64,000 bases of DNA, taken from assembly GCA_946406115.1 (NCBI GenBank), contig OX291562.1, positions 8,214,001 to 8,278,000 on the forward strand, written 5' to 3'. The position numbers and the translations under genes are program-made. The first letter of the stretch is position 1, and each line of letters starts with the position of its first letter. Under the pieces are notes generated by a model. It saw only the letters and a list, made by a program, of their open reading frames with translations. It was not told the DNA's origin and did no database searches. This document shows, piece after piece, positions 15,001 to 23,050 of the stretch. Source of the DNA: Apoda limacodes. Lineage: Eukaryota > Arthropoda > Insecta > Lepidoptera > Limacodidae.

Positions 15001-18000
15001 GCTCCAATTCCACTACATCTTTACTTATTTTAATGGGTGCGTCTTGTGCTGGATCACATTTTTCTGTTTGGACTACAGTGGCTGTAAGAAACACAAAATA
15101 ATTATTCAGTATTACTAATACATATTTGGCGCTTTCGTGGCTATATTGGTAGTAGTACTGCCTGCAGATACGAGGGGCGCGAGTTCAATCCCAACACAGG
15201 ACAAATATTTATGTAATAATCATATGTATTTGTCTTGGGCCTGGGTGCTTTCTATGTATAGTATGTATGTATTTACAAAACACACTATATAAAGATTTGT
15301 ATTCAATATCTGGTAAATAGAACAAGCTTTGCTTAGATTGGTTCTTCCAAATGGCACTGTGTAATGTTTAGTAATATTTATGTACATTTATAATTTCTAA
15401 CTGTAGTCATAATGTTAGTTAGAGTTTAGTTTTAAAGTTAGTTACTAGCCTATATACATCCCACATTTAGGACACCGGCCCTCACATTTAGCGACGGCAA
15501 TTTGGCCCATACTTCATCACACAGGCCCAATGCGGATTGAGGACTTCACATACATATTTTTGATGTATGCAGGTTTCTTCTCGATGCTTTCCTTTGCCGA
15601 AAAGCCAGTGGTGAGAATGAATAATACACTTAAGAATTTTTAAAGTCATTGGACACGCCCCTCTGCAAGCAGGGCAGAAGCAGGGACCAGTAGGCCACCA
15701 TTGACATCCAATATTTACGTACTAGATATTATCAGTTTATACTTGCCTGGTATTTCAACTTCTGGAACCGGAATTTGTGGTTTCTCCACATAAAATTGTT
15801 CGAACTGAGCTGGTGGCACTGTTAGAAAACACATACTTTCGTTAGTACCAAATGAGTCATTGTAATTATGAAACTATTAGTGTTATGAAATAGGTTATTT
15901 TCAACAGGGCATAAAATGGCATTGCGTCATAGAAACAAAATACATGCAGCAAGAATTCAAGAAGGCTAATTGGCTTTAAACTTTAATTATTTCTTCATTT
16001 TGGTACAAACAATAAGTTTAAAAAGAAATAGTTGGCCGTCACGGAACACCGGGCAGATGTTTCACACATCTTAGTAAAGGGGCGTTTTGTTGACAAGCAT
16101 TATACGCATTGAATGCGCTCAATGCTGTCAATGCGCACATTCGATCGTTTTGTTGACCAAAACTGAATGCGCTTTGACGTCACTTCCGGACCGCATTCAA
16201 CGCATTGGCTGCACATACTCGTGAGGTAGAGTAGTGGATGCACTGTCAAATAGTGAATGGCCATATTGTTTGTTTACATTTGGTAAACAAAACGATTTCA
16301 ATACCTATGCAATGTCATAGCTCTCAATGCTTGTCAGCAAAACGTCCCTTAAATATTCAAGAGTGTCTAGTACGCGCACGCACATACGCAAAGGAGTCGA
16401 GAGCAGAGGCGTAGATGGGACATGACGGCATTGCATCATGAGGTTTGCCGTCACGGCATATAGTTTGATTTTACTGGCAAGGCTCGCCAATAGATGTTTT
16501 ACATCAAAAAGCCTAAGTCGACTAACACCACCCAGTTGTACACAAGCCTAAAGCTCACCTGGCCTGATAATAAGCGGTCATCGAAGCAAGGGCATTACTC
16601 ACGGGTTGCCGACCCTTGAAAAATCTAATTACTTCCTTTGCGCTCCTTTTAGTTTTTTAAGAAATTAAATGATAAGGCATAGAATGTCTAGAAAATCTTG
16701 GCAGCCCACTACTGTACTTTATGAGACTGTGTAACAAATTGTTTTGTATGTATGTATCCCATAGTTTGTTGTTTGCTTACACATACTTAATCTCATTTTT
16801 GCTTTGTACTTACTTACACACACACTTATACACATTGTGGTGGCACTGCATCGTAATATAGAATTATTTATCAATTTAATAATAAAATAGGATTAGAATT
16901 ATTTTAACCAAAAAAAGGGATATCATTTAAGGGCGGCTTTACGTTTTACATTTACAATTTATCTGATCTGGTCCTGTGTCGCTAGTGACATGTGGTTCAC
17001 AAGTTTTAATATGGTAATTGTAGTTTCACATCTGACCACAGAGACAGAAAAATTTGTTGCATGGCAGATTGCTAAGAAATCATATAACTTTAATTTATTT
17101 ATTACAGATGTTTATGATTAAAAACTATAAAAATATTTGTATTTTATATTTCCAAAAGTGTTATCATTAATAAATTATATGTATTAATCAAGAATTTATT
17201 TTATTTTTATGGCAAAACAGAATGGTTCTTAAGATTTTATGAATATATATGTGAAAAAGAAAAATGTAATATTAGGTTTTTTTTACTTATGAACTATATT
17301 TGCTAACAAATGTTATTTTTTAATGGAGTGATTCAACTGAACTTGTTATGACAACAAAGAAAAATGTACCAAAATGAATGTTTTTGTGATTTGTTAATTT
17401 TGTGTGAAGAGGTAATGGAAAATAATTTAGATGGAATTGAAAATAGTGATTTTCAACGAAAACAAGCCCTACCTTTTAAGATAAAGGACTAATCTATCTC
17501 TTATAATTTATGGCAGTTCCATTTTATTTTGTTTAGTCACAAAATGTACTGCAAAATGTTTTGTTAACATAGTCTAATGAAAAGTTAAATTTTAATTAGT
17601 CCTAAATTGGTATAGCAATACAATATTAAGTTTTAAATCTTAGAATGACCATACATCACACTATTGTCAGTGTATAATCAATAAGCTCAAAAACACCGAA
17701 TAAATATTATTTACTTACATTGGTAATCTTTCTTAGCAAAAGCTTTGGCAGCATCTTCTTCTAAGTTCTGGTCTGCTCTGGATTTGATCTCTAATGGAGT
17801 GACACCTTCCTGTAAATCCAAACTAACATTTTAGGATTAAGTGTTTGTGTTTTTTTTAATATTTTCCTGAGGTTTGTATTGATTTCAATAAAAATAAGGA
17901 TTATAGTCTGATATCTTAAGGATATAGGTATTTTAAAGAAGCAGGTAAACACTAATAAAGTGTGTTTTCTTAGTTGAAATGCATTCAACTTCAAAACCTA

Positions 18001-21000
18001 TTATTGAAAATAGACTTTGATATAAATATAAAAATAGTTCTGTTGGTCTTTCTTTACGTCATAGACACTCAGAAACAATTAATGGATAATAGTAAATACT
18101 TTTAAATTCTTTGTTGAAACGATTTAAATTATGTGAAATTGAGTGTTATCGGTAAAGGGGCCCACTGATATACTAAATTCGCACTTTGTATGTGTATACT
18201 TTGAAAATTGATTATAATGACAACAAAAAATAAAAAGTTTACTTTGTATCACTGTATTTCTTTGACCTGGATTCTTCTTATAAATAGTGTATATTTTCAA
18301 ATTCTTAACATTTTAGTAACAAAGCTGAATGATGTTATATTGTTACTAATGCAGAAATACAGGTATATTAGAACAAACCCCCTGATAACTTTGTTTTAAA
18401 TAAGTAAGCACTACTGTCTTGAAACTAACAATTGACCTGATTTATGTAGTTTTCCAGAATTACATCTACTTGGGATTTAATATCACAAACACTGGAAGTT
18501 GCAGAGAAATAAAAAGACTAAGTCAGCATCACAACATGAATTGTAACACTGATTTCGGGGATAAAAAGTTAATATTTGTGTTTGTTCGTATATAACTATA
18601 TAAATCATAACCGGTTTTTGCTTACATACTTTTGCGGCTGACTATGGATGCTCCTTTAGCACCCATATACCGCCAGTAGTCGCACATGGGTTGAAAAGAC
18701 CCAGAGGTGCAGTATTTGATCTTTAATTCTTTTATTAGTTTTGCAACTGCTGGTGTCACAAAATCAAATGCGAGTACTGACATGTTATTCTGTTACAACC
18801 TGAACATACTAATGTGAATAGTTTTAATTACCTTTCCAAATAATAAGCCTGTCACAGAAGCGGTTAAATTGTTGAACTGATCTGTAGCAACCTTCACATA
18901 CGATGTGTTCTCTTGGTATACAAGTGCTACAAAGTCATTAGCCCAAGGTAAGTTAGACTCTAGCCAATTGCGGGTTTCTGGACTATTTCTGCAATAAGTA
19001 AACAATATGAAAATTTTGGTGAAACTTGCATGTTATGGGTTCCATTCTTAACCATAAAGCACTTTCATAATAACTATTGACCATCCCCTTTAGCCCCCTG
19101 GGTTCAAGTGTTATGATGGTACAAATATACAAATTGTGCTATAATAGGCGTTTGAAGTAGAAATGATAATTAGCTTAAGCTTAAATTTGGTAAAAAATCA
19201 ATGGTTACATTTTTTTTTTAAATTTACTATTTTTCATATGATTTTTTTTTTTCCTAAGTTTGATTGTCTGTAAGTAAAAAATATATGGGGCTAATTTAGG
19301 TAGCTAGCTACTATATATATATATATATATATATATGTTATTTAAATGTACTATTATACCTGACTCAAAATCTATTTGCAATTCGTGTAAACAAAAATGA
19401 CCTTGACGCGCGTCTTTCGCTTTGTTAGTCTATGCAACATAAACATAAATACGTATAATATTTGTCATCGTTAATTTGGAATTTTGTGTTATTTTAGGTT
19501 TAATCAGTGTCGTGATTTGAAAACCAGGTAAAGAATGTGACACTAAAGGTAATGATGTAAGTATTTTAATGATTTATGATTAAATTACCAGAAAAAGTGA
19601 AAATTAAGTAAAGTTAGGTTATGTTTACAAGATTTGCAAATAGATTTTGAGTCAGGTTTATATAATTTGTAGACAATATTTTTAAAGCAACTACTTTGTA
19701 GGTAAAAATTTATCTGAATCTATACTGAATTCACAAAAAAAATCAAGTTCTGGAATAGACTTTGCTTTTCAGCCACCCCAATAAAATCTAAAGGACTAAG
19801 GTAAGGAGCATCTTGATAGCCACAAAATTGGGCCTAGGTAGCCGTTCTACTGCCTTGGATATGCCTGGTTTAGGTATTCTTCCACTTGGCAGCCAATAAG
19901 GTGGTGAGTGAGTTTTGCCTATTGCACACAATATGCAGATTAAATTATCCATCTTTCCTGTGTGCTGACTCATTACTCCACAATATTCTGAGGTAAAACT
20001 TGATCATCTTAGTACAGATGCAGCATGCATAAACAAAATTGCATGTGTTTCTGGCTATCTCTAGTTAAGTAATTGCACTTTTTGGAGGTCACTTCAACAC
20101 TTGCCAAGAGCCCTTGCCTCCTTGAAAGCTCTATGATGTTATTGATTTGGGAAATGTTTAGCATAAATTCTGACTGCCTTGCAATTAAGATCAAAGTAAA
20201 GCTGTTCTAAGTCAACAAATTAACCAAAATTACAGACAAAAACAGTGAGAAAATTAATAACTCAAAAACCGTTGACTTTTTAAACAGATCCTAAATAACC
20301 ATTACTCCTTAACATGTCTATCATGGGACACCCTGTATATATATTAAGAAACCACATGCTAATTGGTATTTCATCAAGCTCTATCAAGCCATTTCGTATT
20401 AAAATTAGGATAAATTAATATATATAAAAGAATAGCTGAGATGACTTTAATTTGAAGCAAATCAGTTTCAAAGTTTCTTAGATATTCACAAGAACTGTCA
20501 TTTTACAGACCCTTAACTTAGTGTGACATGCACTTGCTCGTCTAAAACCAAGAGAAATATTTATTGACAATATGGGTTTAGAAAAGAAATAAAATAAATC
20601 CTGGGTAACACTTACAAAGTTAATTCATACACACCCAGAAAGGATGTCATGCAATTATTTTACAACTATAGACTTTAGTCTACAAAATTAATAGATAAAA
20701 TGTAAATTCAAACAAAATCTACTCAAATAAAAATAATTTCAGCAAGATCATAATTTTTACTTACTTAGCATATGCAACTGCAGATCCAGTTAATAGAGCT
20801 GCACCCAGAGTCCCCCACAATAGCTTACGTGATTTTCGTGGACCTGGTTGTGGTGGTGGACACTTTTCAGAATCAAATTGTGCAAAACGCCGGTGCGGCG
20901 TTCTCATCACTATTAGAGCAGCACATGAACCATCTGCCAGTTGCTTTCGTACCTAAAAAGCAATCAACACATTATAAGAATACATTTTAAGTGAGATAGA

Positions 21001-21414
21001 AATGTATATGGCTTTAAATCAGGTTTTTGAGTTGACAATATTTAAGTGCCTGCAAAGCGCATAGCTGCAATGCAACTAGACATTTAGAGGTTATATATGA
21101 ATATGACGTTAATTCACGGTTATGTAAGGGACAACAACATTGAATGTTTTTATTTACAGTTGAAATACTAGATTATTTGTCAAGATCATTATTAAGAGCT
21201 TCAAAATAGTCGCTTTATACATTACATTAAACAAATCTATCAAAACACTAGCCGAAAAAGAGGTAACTATACTACAAACTCAAGTTAACGTAATGTCATT
21301 TTTAACCCATAGAAAAACAATATTTTGAATATTTAATAAAATCTACAACGATATACTTAAATAACATACCAAAACCAATTTTGCATTGGCTAAATGGTTT
21401 GTAAATTTATACAT
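1..21414 (-). CDS. MIC60: MIC60 / mitofilin (MICOS core subunit), 14 exons, C-terminus off the left edge
   Basis: Core subunit of the MICOS complex, which shapes cristae junctions in the inner mitochondrial membrane. Fourteen coding exons on the minus strand, each with compatible phase: 21370-21414, 20765-20952, 18832-18988, 18626-18789, 18437-18491, 17719-17809, 15747-15818, 14912-15081, 14043-14169, 8377-8540, 2788-2913, 2619-2691, 1039-1127, 270-380. They give 544 codons. The family is usually about 700-750 residues, so the conserved C-terminal mitofilin domain should lie left of base 1. Visible parts: an N-terminal targeting sequence starting MYKFTNHLANAKLVL, a membrane segment near residues 59-76 (LLWGTLGAALLTGSAVAYA), the motif LPWANDFVALVYQEN, then Lys/Glu/Ala-rich coiled coil and the segment EEARTMFRDELQALFP. 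Two introns use GC donors. The start is the first ATG of the only upstream exon that joins in phase. Family assignment rests on recognised protein features, not on a search. Confidence 0.9.
270..380 (-). CDS. MIC60: MIC60 exon 14 (last exon inside the window)
   Basis: Encodes SLIAQAEANKKMKDELKKLC through LQEQLKKKEQE, a strongly charged coiled coil. Acceptor TTTTAG, donor GAA|GTAAGT, phase 0. Bases 1-269 show no further exon. Confidence 0.85.
640..905. repeat. Dispersed lepidopteran-type repeat, possibly Helitron-like end
   Basis: Holds phrases common in moth and butterfly repeats: a stretch like GGTTGAAACTTGGCACACAT, then AGTTCCCGCGGGAATGAT, ending GGACGGAGCCGCGTCAAAAT followed by CTAGT. A CTAG-type end after a GC-rich tail suggests a Helitron derivative. 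No helicase gene is present. Recognition is from memory of such repeats. Confidence 0.4.
1039..1127 (-). CDS. MIC60: MIC60 exon 13, followed by a GC donor
   Basis: Encodes RDEKALIDAKVEDMLKKEKI through EQELLKK. The exon end that fits the next exon is AAAAAG|GCAAAT, again a GC donor. No GT lies nearby in the needed phase. Confidence 0.8.
1194..1725 (+). repeat. Dispersed repeat interrupted by a LINE fragment
   Basis: Begins CTAGCTGACCGGGCAGAAGT, contains CATTCAAATCGGTCCAGCCG, and ends GACGTAGCCGCGGGCAAAAG. These are the two ends of a repeat class that recurs at 24800, 26836-27060 and 51037-51330. A Jockey/CR1-like fragment (about 1355-1665) sits inside it. Confidence 0.45.
1355..1665 (+). pseudogene. 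LINE fragment, reverse-transcriptase C-terminus
   Basis: Plus-strand reading CSEELFEMLPTATFYHRTA and HTLERIWSRTMRFQGN matches the last part of the minus-strand LINE ORF at 3482 (CSEELFEMMPTATFYHRSA). It is thus a 5'-truncated, opposite-orientation copy of the same family. It is not a host gene. Confidence 0.75.
1800..1985 (-). repeat. tRNA-headed SINE
   Basis: Minus strand carries a polymerase III B-box match, GGTTCGATCCC, followed by CTGCACAGGACAAACATTTA and then TATGTATGTATTTTAC. The same body appears in plus orientation at 15125-15420, so these are two members of one SINE family. Confidence 0.6.
2030..2480. repeat. Two partial copies of a dispersed lepidopteran repeat
   Basis: CTGCAGGGTACAGGCC with CAGTGCGGATTGGCAGGCG (2057-2130), and AAAGGGGTACAGGCC with TAGGCCACAGTCCATAACAC (2418-2480), share one consensus. 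Related blocks occur at 7810-8200 and 15440-15660. Lies in a MIC60 intron. Confidence 0.45.
2619..2691 (-). CDS. MIC60: MIC60 exon 12 (73 bp)
   Basis: Encodes IQYLQNELAELQTVREWKIQ and on to KAID. Acceptor TTTTAG, donor T|GTGAGT. Without it exons 11 and 13 cannot join in phase (0 against 1); with it they do. Confidence 0.82.
2788..2913 (-). CDS. MIC60: MIC60 exon 11
   Basis: Encodes VEEARTMFRDELQALFPFID through FLIFVMKQ, a segment I recognise from Mic60. Acceptor TTTGTAG, donor CAG|GTATGT, phase 0 to 0. The intron before it holds the Jockey/CR1-like LINE. Confidence 0.88.
3482..6378 (-). pseudogene. LINE ORF2: endonuclease plus reverse transcriptase, frameshifted
   Basis: Reads in three pieces. 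6378 downward starts MARNRKKKRVFTAATPSTYN. The endonuclease then continues in another frame ([16 protein letters not shown]). From 5992 to 3482 an 836-codon frame is open. Endonuclease motifs: VILGDFNAHNREW. Reverse-transcriptase motifs: [29 protein letters not shown] (motif A Asp), GVPQGSVLSP (motif B), YADDS (motif C). The C-terminus contains the Trp/Cys segment HMEYCCHLWAGAPGYQ. Compared with the copy at 48060, about 31 bases are missing just before LFLTETQ, which explains the first frame change. The long intact frame suggests a fairly recent insertion. Confidence 0.88.
6380..6985 (-). other. 5' region of the LINE (ORF1 or 5' UTR, unresolved)
   Basis: GC-rich, with an open minus frame at 6652-6903 rich in Arg and Ser but with no motif I recognise. 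Near 6900-6975 two imperfect copies of TTCGAGCAAGTACT-like sequence lie about 50 bp apart, which may be a promoter repeat of the element. Confidence 0.4.
7810..8200. repeat. Dispersed lepidopteran repeat with SINE-like block
   Basis: Contains GGGCCCAGTGCGAATAATGG, TATGCAGGTTTTCTCACGAA and TTTCCTTCAACGCTAAGC, then a block with GGGGCTCGAATCTCTGC. The first part matches 15500-15620. It carries no gene and lies in a MIC60 intron. Confidence 0.5.
8377..8540 (-). CDS. MIC60: MIC60 exon 10
   Basis: Encodes DTLDRLIQAGVQAPPESLAQ through SDRYWNK. Acceptor TTTACAG, donor AAG|GTAAGA, phase 1 to 0. The intron before it (8541-14042) is 5.5 kb and carries the RTE element. Confidence 0.88.
9402..9855 (+). 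pseudogene. RTE ORF1 remnant (coiled coil, RNA-binding-like)
   Basis: Begins MEEQMAMLIEKMKEQLKQQT, a coiled coil, hits a stop, and resumes as EKLKPLLEENKKNKQDIDTL in another frame. A third piece (9667-9855) carries VYATEDFPKEILKKRKDLKI and EERKKGKIAF, resembling the C-terminal part of LINE ORF1 proteins. Broken at least twice. Confidence 0.65.
10198..13040 (+). pseudogene. RTE ORF2: endonuclease and reverse transcriptase, multiply frameshifted
   Basis: Endonuclease: LYVCTYNVRSLVASSRQIE, DILGLSETKK, VILMGDLNAKIGQPS. Reverse transcriptase: NYRPVNLLSALYKVF, YIAFVDYAKAFDCISH (motif A), GIRQGDPISPNLF (motif B), LTHLRFADDIIIF (motif C), YVDTYTYLGQNIGF, LPVLLYGCQCWSLTK, QRKMERSMLGI. The end, around 12808-13000, reads as the RTE tail with YKWRWAGHVARATDGRW in a shifted frame. 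Six or more frame changes are needed to read it through. Confidence 0.87.
13106..13130 (+). repeat. (TAT)n microsatellite, 3' tail of the RTE element
   Basis: About eight TTA/TAT units directly after GGGGAATAAAAGGCTT, as expected for an RTE LINE tail. Confidence 0.8.
13500..13995. repeat. Repeat block with a 16-bp inverted pair
   Basis: TTGCGTTTGATTTATT (13661-13676) is repeated inverted at 13805-13820, with similar AT sequence extending both arms. It is followed by GATTAGGGGGAGCGTGGAAT, a phrase typical of dispersed repeats. It has no coding features and is part of a MIC60 intron. Confidence 0.4.
14043..14169 (-). CDS. MIC60: MIC60 exon 9 (alanine/lysine-rich helix)
   Basis: Encodes LIETPLDQLESKFYTALQGP followed by NAKQAKAAAAKAKLAI. 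Acceptor TTGCAG, donor G|GTGAGT, phase 0 to 1. The Ala/Lys pattern suits the coiled-coil core. Confidence 0.88.
14912..15081 (-). CDS. MIC60: MIC60 exon 8
   Basis: Encodes the helical stretch around DVVELEHEMHENTKIAVDSF and ends YNKALNK at donor AAG|GTACAT, phase 0. Confidence 0.88.
15125..15420 (+). repeat. tRNA-headed SINE
   Basis: Contains a B-box-like GAGTTCAATCCC at about 15179-15190, then ACACAGGACAAATATTTATG and GTATGTATGTATTTAC. Its body matches the inverted copy at 1800-1985. It sits in the intron between MIC60 exons 7 and 8. Confidence 0.62.
15440..15660 (+). repeat. Dispersed lepidopteran repeat
   Basis: CAGGCCCAATGCGGATTGAG, TGTATGCAGGTTTCTTCTCG and CTTTCCTTTGCCGAAAAGCC match the block at 7860-7985 in the same order and orientation. 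Confidence 0.5.
15747..15818 (-). CDS. MIC60: MIC60 exon 7, followed by a GC donor
   Basis: Encodes PPAQFEQFYVEKPQIPVPEV, a proline-rich linker. The only phase-compatible donor is CCAG|GCAAGT, a GC donor with otherwise perfect consensus. Using the nearby GT 5 bases on would leave phase 2, which does not fit exon 8. Confidence 0.82.
16078..16349. mobile_element. MITE, PIF/Harbinger type (TAA target duplication)
   Basis: A 272-bp element with inverted ends: AGGGGCGTTTTGTTGACAAG on the left and, read inward from the right, AGGGACGTTTTGCTGACAAG. It is flanked by TAA on both sides (16075-16077 and 16350-16352). A 3-bp TWA target duplication is the hallmark of PIF/Harbinger elements. The interior is non-coding, with repeated ATGCGC-type words. 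Confidence 0.72.
16555..16690 (-). repeat. Diverged LINE 3'-tail fragment
   Basis: The plus strand reads AATAAGCGGTCATCGAAGCA, GGGCATTACTCACGGGTTGC and CTAATTACTTCCTTTGC. These parallel the 3' end of the LINE at 3460-3570 with many substitutions, so this is an older relative. Confidence 0.5.
17719..17809 (-). CDS. MIC60: MIC60 exon 6
   Basis: Encodes EGVTPLEIKSRADQNLEEDA and on to AKKDYQ. Acceptor TTTACAG, donor T|GTAAGT, phase 0 to 1. Charged and probably helical. Confidence 0.85.
18437..18491 (-). CDS. MIC60: MIC60 exon 5 (55 bp)
   Basis: Very short exon encoding VCDIKSQVDVILENYINQ. Acceptor CTTCCAG, donor CAG|GTCAAT. Phase 2 in and 0 out exactly bridges exon 4 and exon 6. The other frames contain stops. 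Confidence 0.72.
18626..18789 (-). CDS. MIC60: MIC60 exon 4
   Basis: An open stretch of 54 codons plus 2 bases. The acceptor is AACAG and the donor AGTAT|GTAAGC. It starts NNMSVLAFDFVTPAVAKL and contains four Cys/Trp-rich positions (YCTSGSFQPMCDYWRYMG). Phase 0 in and 2 out fits exons 3 and 5. It is absent from well-known short Mic60 versions, so it may be an insect- or lepidopteran-specific part of the intermembrane-space region. Confidence 0.75.
18832..18988 (-). CDS. MIC60: MIC60 exon 3
   Basis: Encodes RNWLESNLPWANDFVALVYQ and ends LLFGK at donor AAG|GTAATT, phase 0. The tryptophan-rich motif just after the membrane segment is the part of the protein I recognise best as Mic60. Confidence 0.88.
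19312..19336. repeat. (TA)n microsatellite
   Basis: About 12 TA units, just left of the MITE at 19359. Confidence 0.85.
19359..19656. mobile_element. MITE with perfect 23-24-bp terminal inverted repeats
   Basis: The left end starts CCTGACTCAAAATCTATTTG, and the right end (19634-19656) is its exact inverse. The flanks are TTATA and TTTATA. About 298 bp, without a coding frame. Superfamily not assigned. Lies between MIC60 exons 2 and 3. Confidence 0.65.
20765..20952 (-). CDS. MIC60: MIC60 exon 2 (transmembrane segment)
   Basis: Starts at acceptor TTTTTAG in phase 0 and ends AA|GTAAGT in phase 2. It encodes the proline-rich linker CPPPQPGPRKSRK followed by one glycine-containing membrane helix. 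This is the usual Mic60 layout of presequence, short matrix stretch and single inner-membrane anchor. Confidence 0.88.
21370..21414 (-). CDS. MIC60: MIC60 exon 1 (start codon)
   Basis: Fifteen codons, MYKFTNHLANAKLVL, a basic and hydrophobic start fitting a mitochondrial presequence. The donor GTATGT follows directly and leaves phase 0, matching exon 2. Confidence 0.8.
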
Positions 21415-23050
21415 TTTCGGCACCAAATCTCACTTTTCGTTTTGGGCTGTCAAAAATCCAAAGACAGACATTTTTTTTTATATATAATAACATTAAATTA
21501 TATGGCCTAGAGACAGTGCTGCCAATGTAATTAATTTAGGTCCCCCACCTATTTTTAGTTATATACGACGAATGCACGAATATAAGAGAATCCATGAAAA
21601 TGTATTTACTGAAAATCCAAAATATTAATTATTAATAAAAAACACCGTTGGAAATAAGTCACCCTTCTGTATTTCATAAGGTATAGAAATCCGTAACGGT
21701 AATAAAAAAAAAATCGTCGCGACGCGTACCGCCGCACAACCCTCCGCTGCGACGCGTTCCGCCGCAGCGCATTCCACCGCGACTGCTTCGTATGCTGCGA
21801 CTGCCGCTACTAGTCTTGATCTTATTCAGTCACTAAACTGAGCGCTCCGTACTAGTACATTCTTTCAAATCTAGTACAGTATTCTAGTACTATTAGTTCA
21901 TTAGTACACTATGTAGTACGGATGAGCTCAACCAGTCAATTTTCATATCTGTCTGTATACTCCAGTTACAAGTCTCGTTTCCGCGGTTTTTGACCAGTTT
22001 TTCAGCGTCTCGTACGTAGGTATTTTGCTTCTCATTTATAGGCTTCCAACCAAAATGATAAAAACGAACCTTAGTAAGACTTCGGTGTCTGTCTGTGTGT
22101 CTTAGTAGTTCTTTATATTAATCTAGGTAAAAAGTAAGTGTATAAAAATGTGGATTCCATTCGTGTGCGCATAAAAAGCTTTAGTTTGACAACATTGTTA
22201 AGCGTAAACACCATACAAAAATTCATACAAAATTAATTTGCCATAATTTTCGAAGTTTCCTAAATTTTACTTTGTAGTAACGTTTTTAGTGTAATTAGTA
22301 TTTTCTAAGCCAAATGTTATTTCGTTTAGGCCTATTTGGTGCTATACCTAATGTCTAAACCTAACACATAAAAAGGTCCAAACCTACTAGGTACCGCCAC
22401 CAAAACACTTATCAATCAACTATGACATTATTTATTAATTGATTTAAGCACACATTTAATATTTACAGTTAAAATACATATTTAATCCTTACCATGCACA
22501 TACATCAAACACTACATATAATATAAATAACGCGCATGCCGTAACTTGAGTGACAATAAAAAACAAAAAGTATCAATGAACTATGAAACATTACTGACTG
22601 AATTAATTCAGATACTAGATTGACCTATACTATTCTTTCGTCAAATAAATCTTATATTCTGGGCTTTAAAGTTGTAATTAATACAAGGCACGAAACGCTT
22701 AGGTCTTTCATTTCTTAGGTTTCGTGGTCATAGTTCAGACGCGCATCCCGCTCTCACTCATGCGTTTATCGTAAAAACAACTGAGATAGAAGTTCATTAT
22801 TTCCAGCGCTGTGACCGAATTATTACGCCAAGCATTTGTTTCATTCTCTCTTATCCATAGTTTGTTCCTTTGCCTTCGCACATGTCCGAATAGAACGAGA
22901 CCGATTGCGCTTAGGGAATAGTTCATTCTAGCACAGTACCGGGAATTAATTCCTATTTATTCGTCATTCATGTACAACACAAGACTAGCCGCTACCGCTA
23001 CCACGCCTGCTCCTTCCAGGGGCCTTAGACAAGTTACAATCGAAAAATCG
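21415..23050. other. Upstream flank of MIC60, with a GC-rich patch
   Basis: The MIC60 promoter should lie just above 21414, but no TATA box or initiator can be called with confidence. At 21712-21795 there is a GC-rich stretch of degenerate GCGACGCGTNCCGCCGCA units in AT-rich DNA. At 21850-21920 the words TAGTAC/GTACTA recur about six times. No further gene is seen. Confidence 0.4.

Noticed and set aside
22735..22926. 63-codon minus frame
   Set aside because: No domain and no supporting context.
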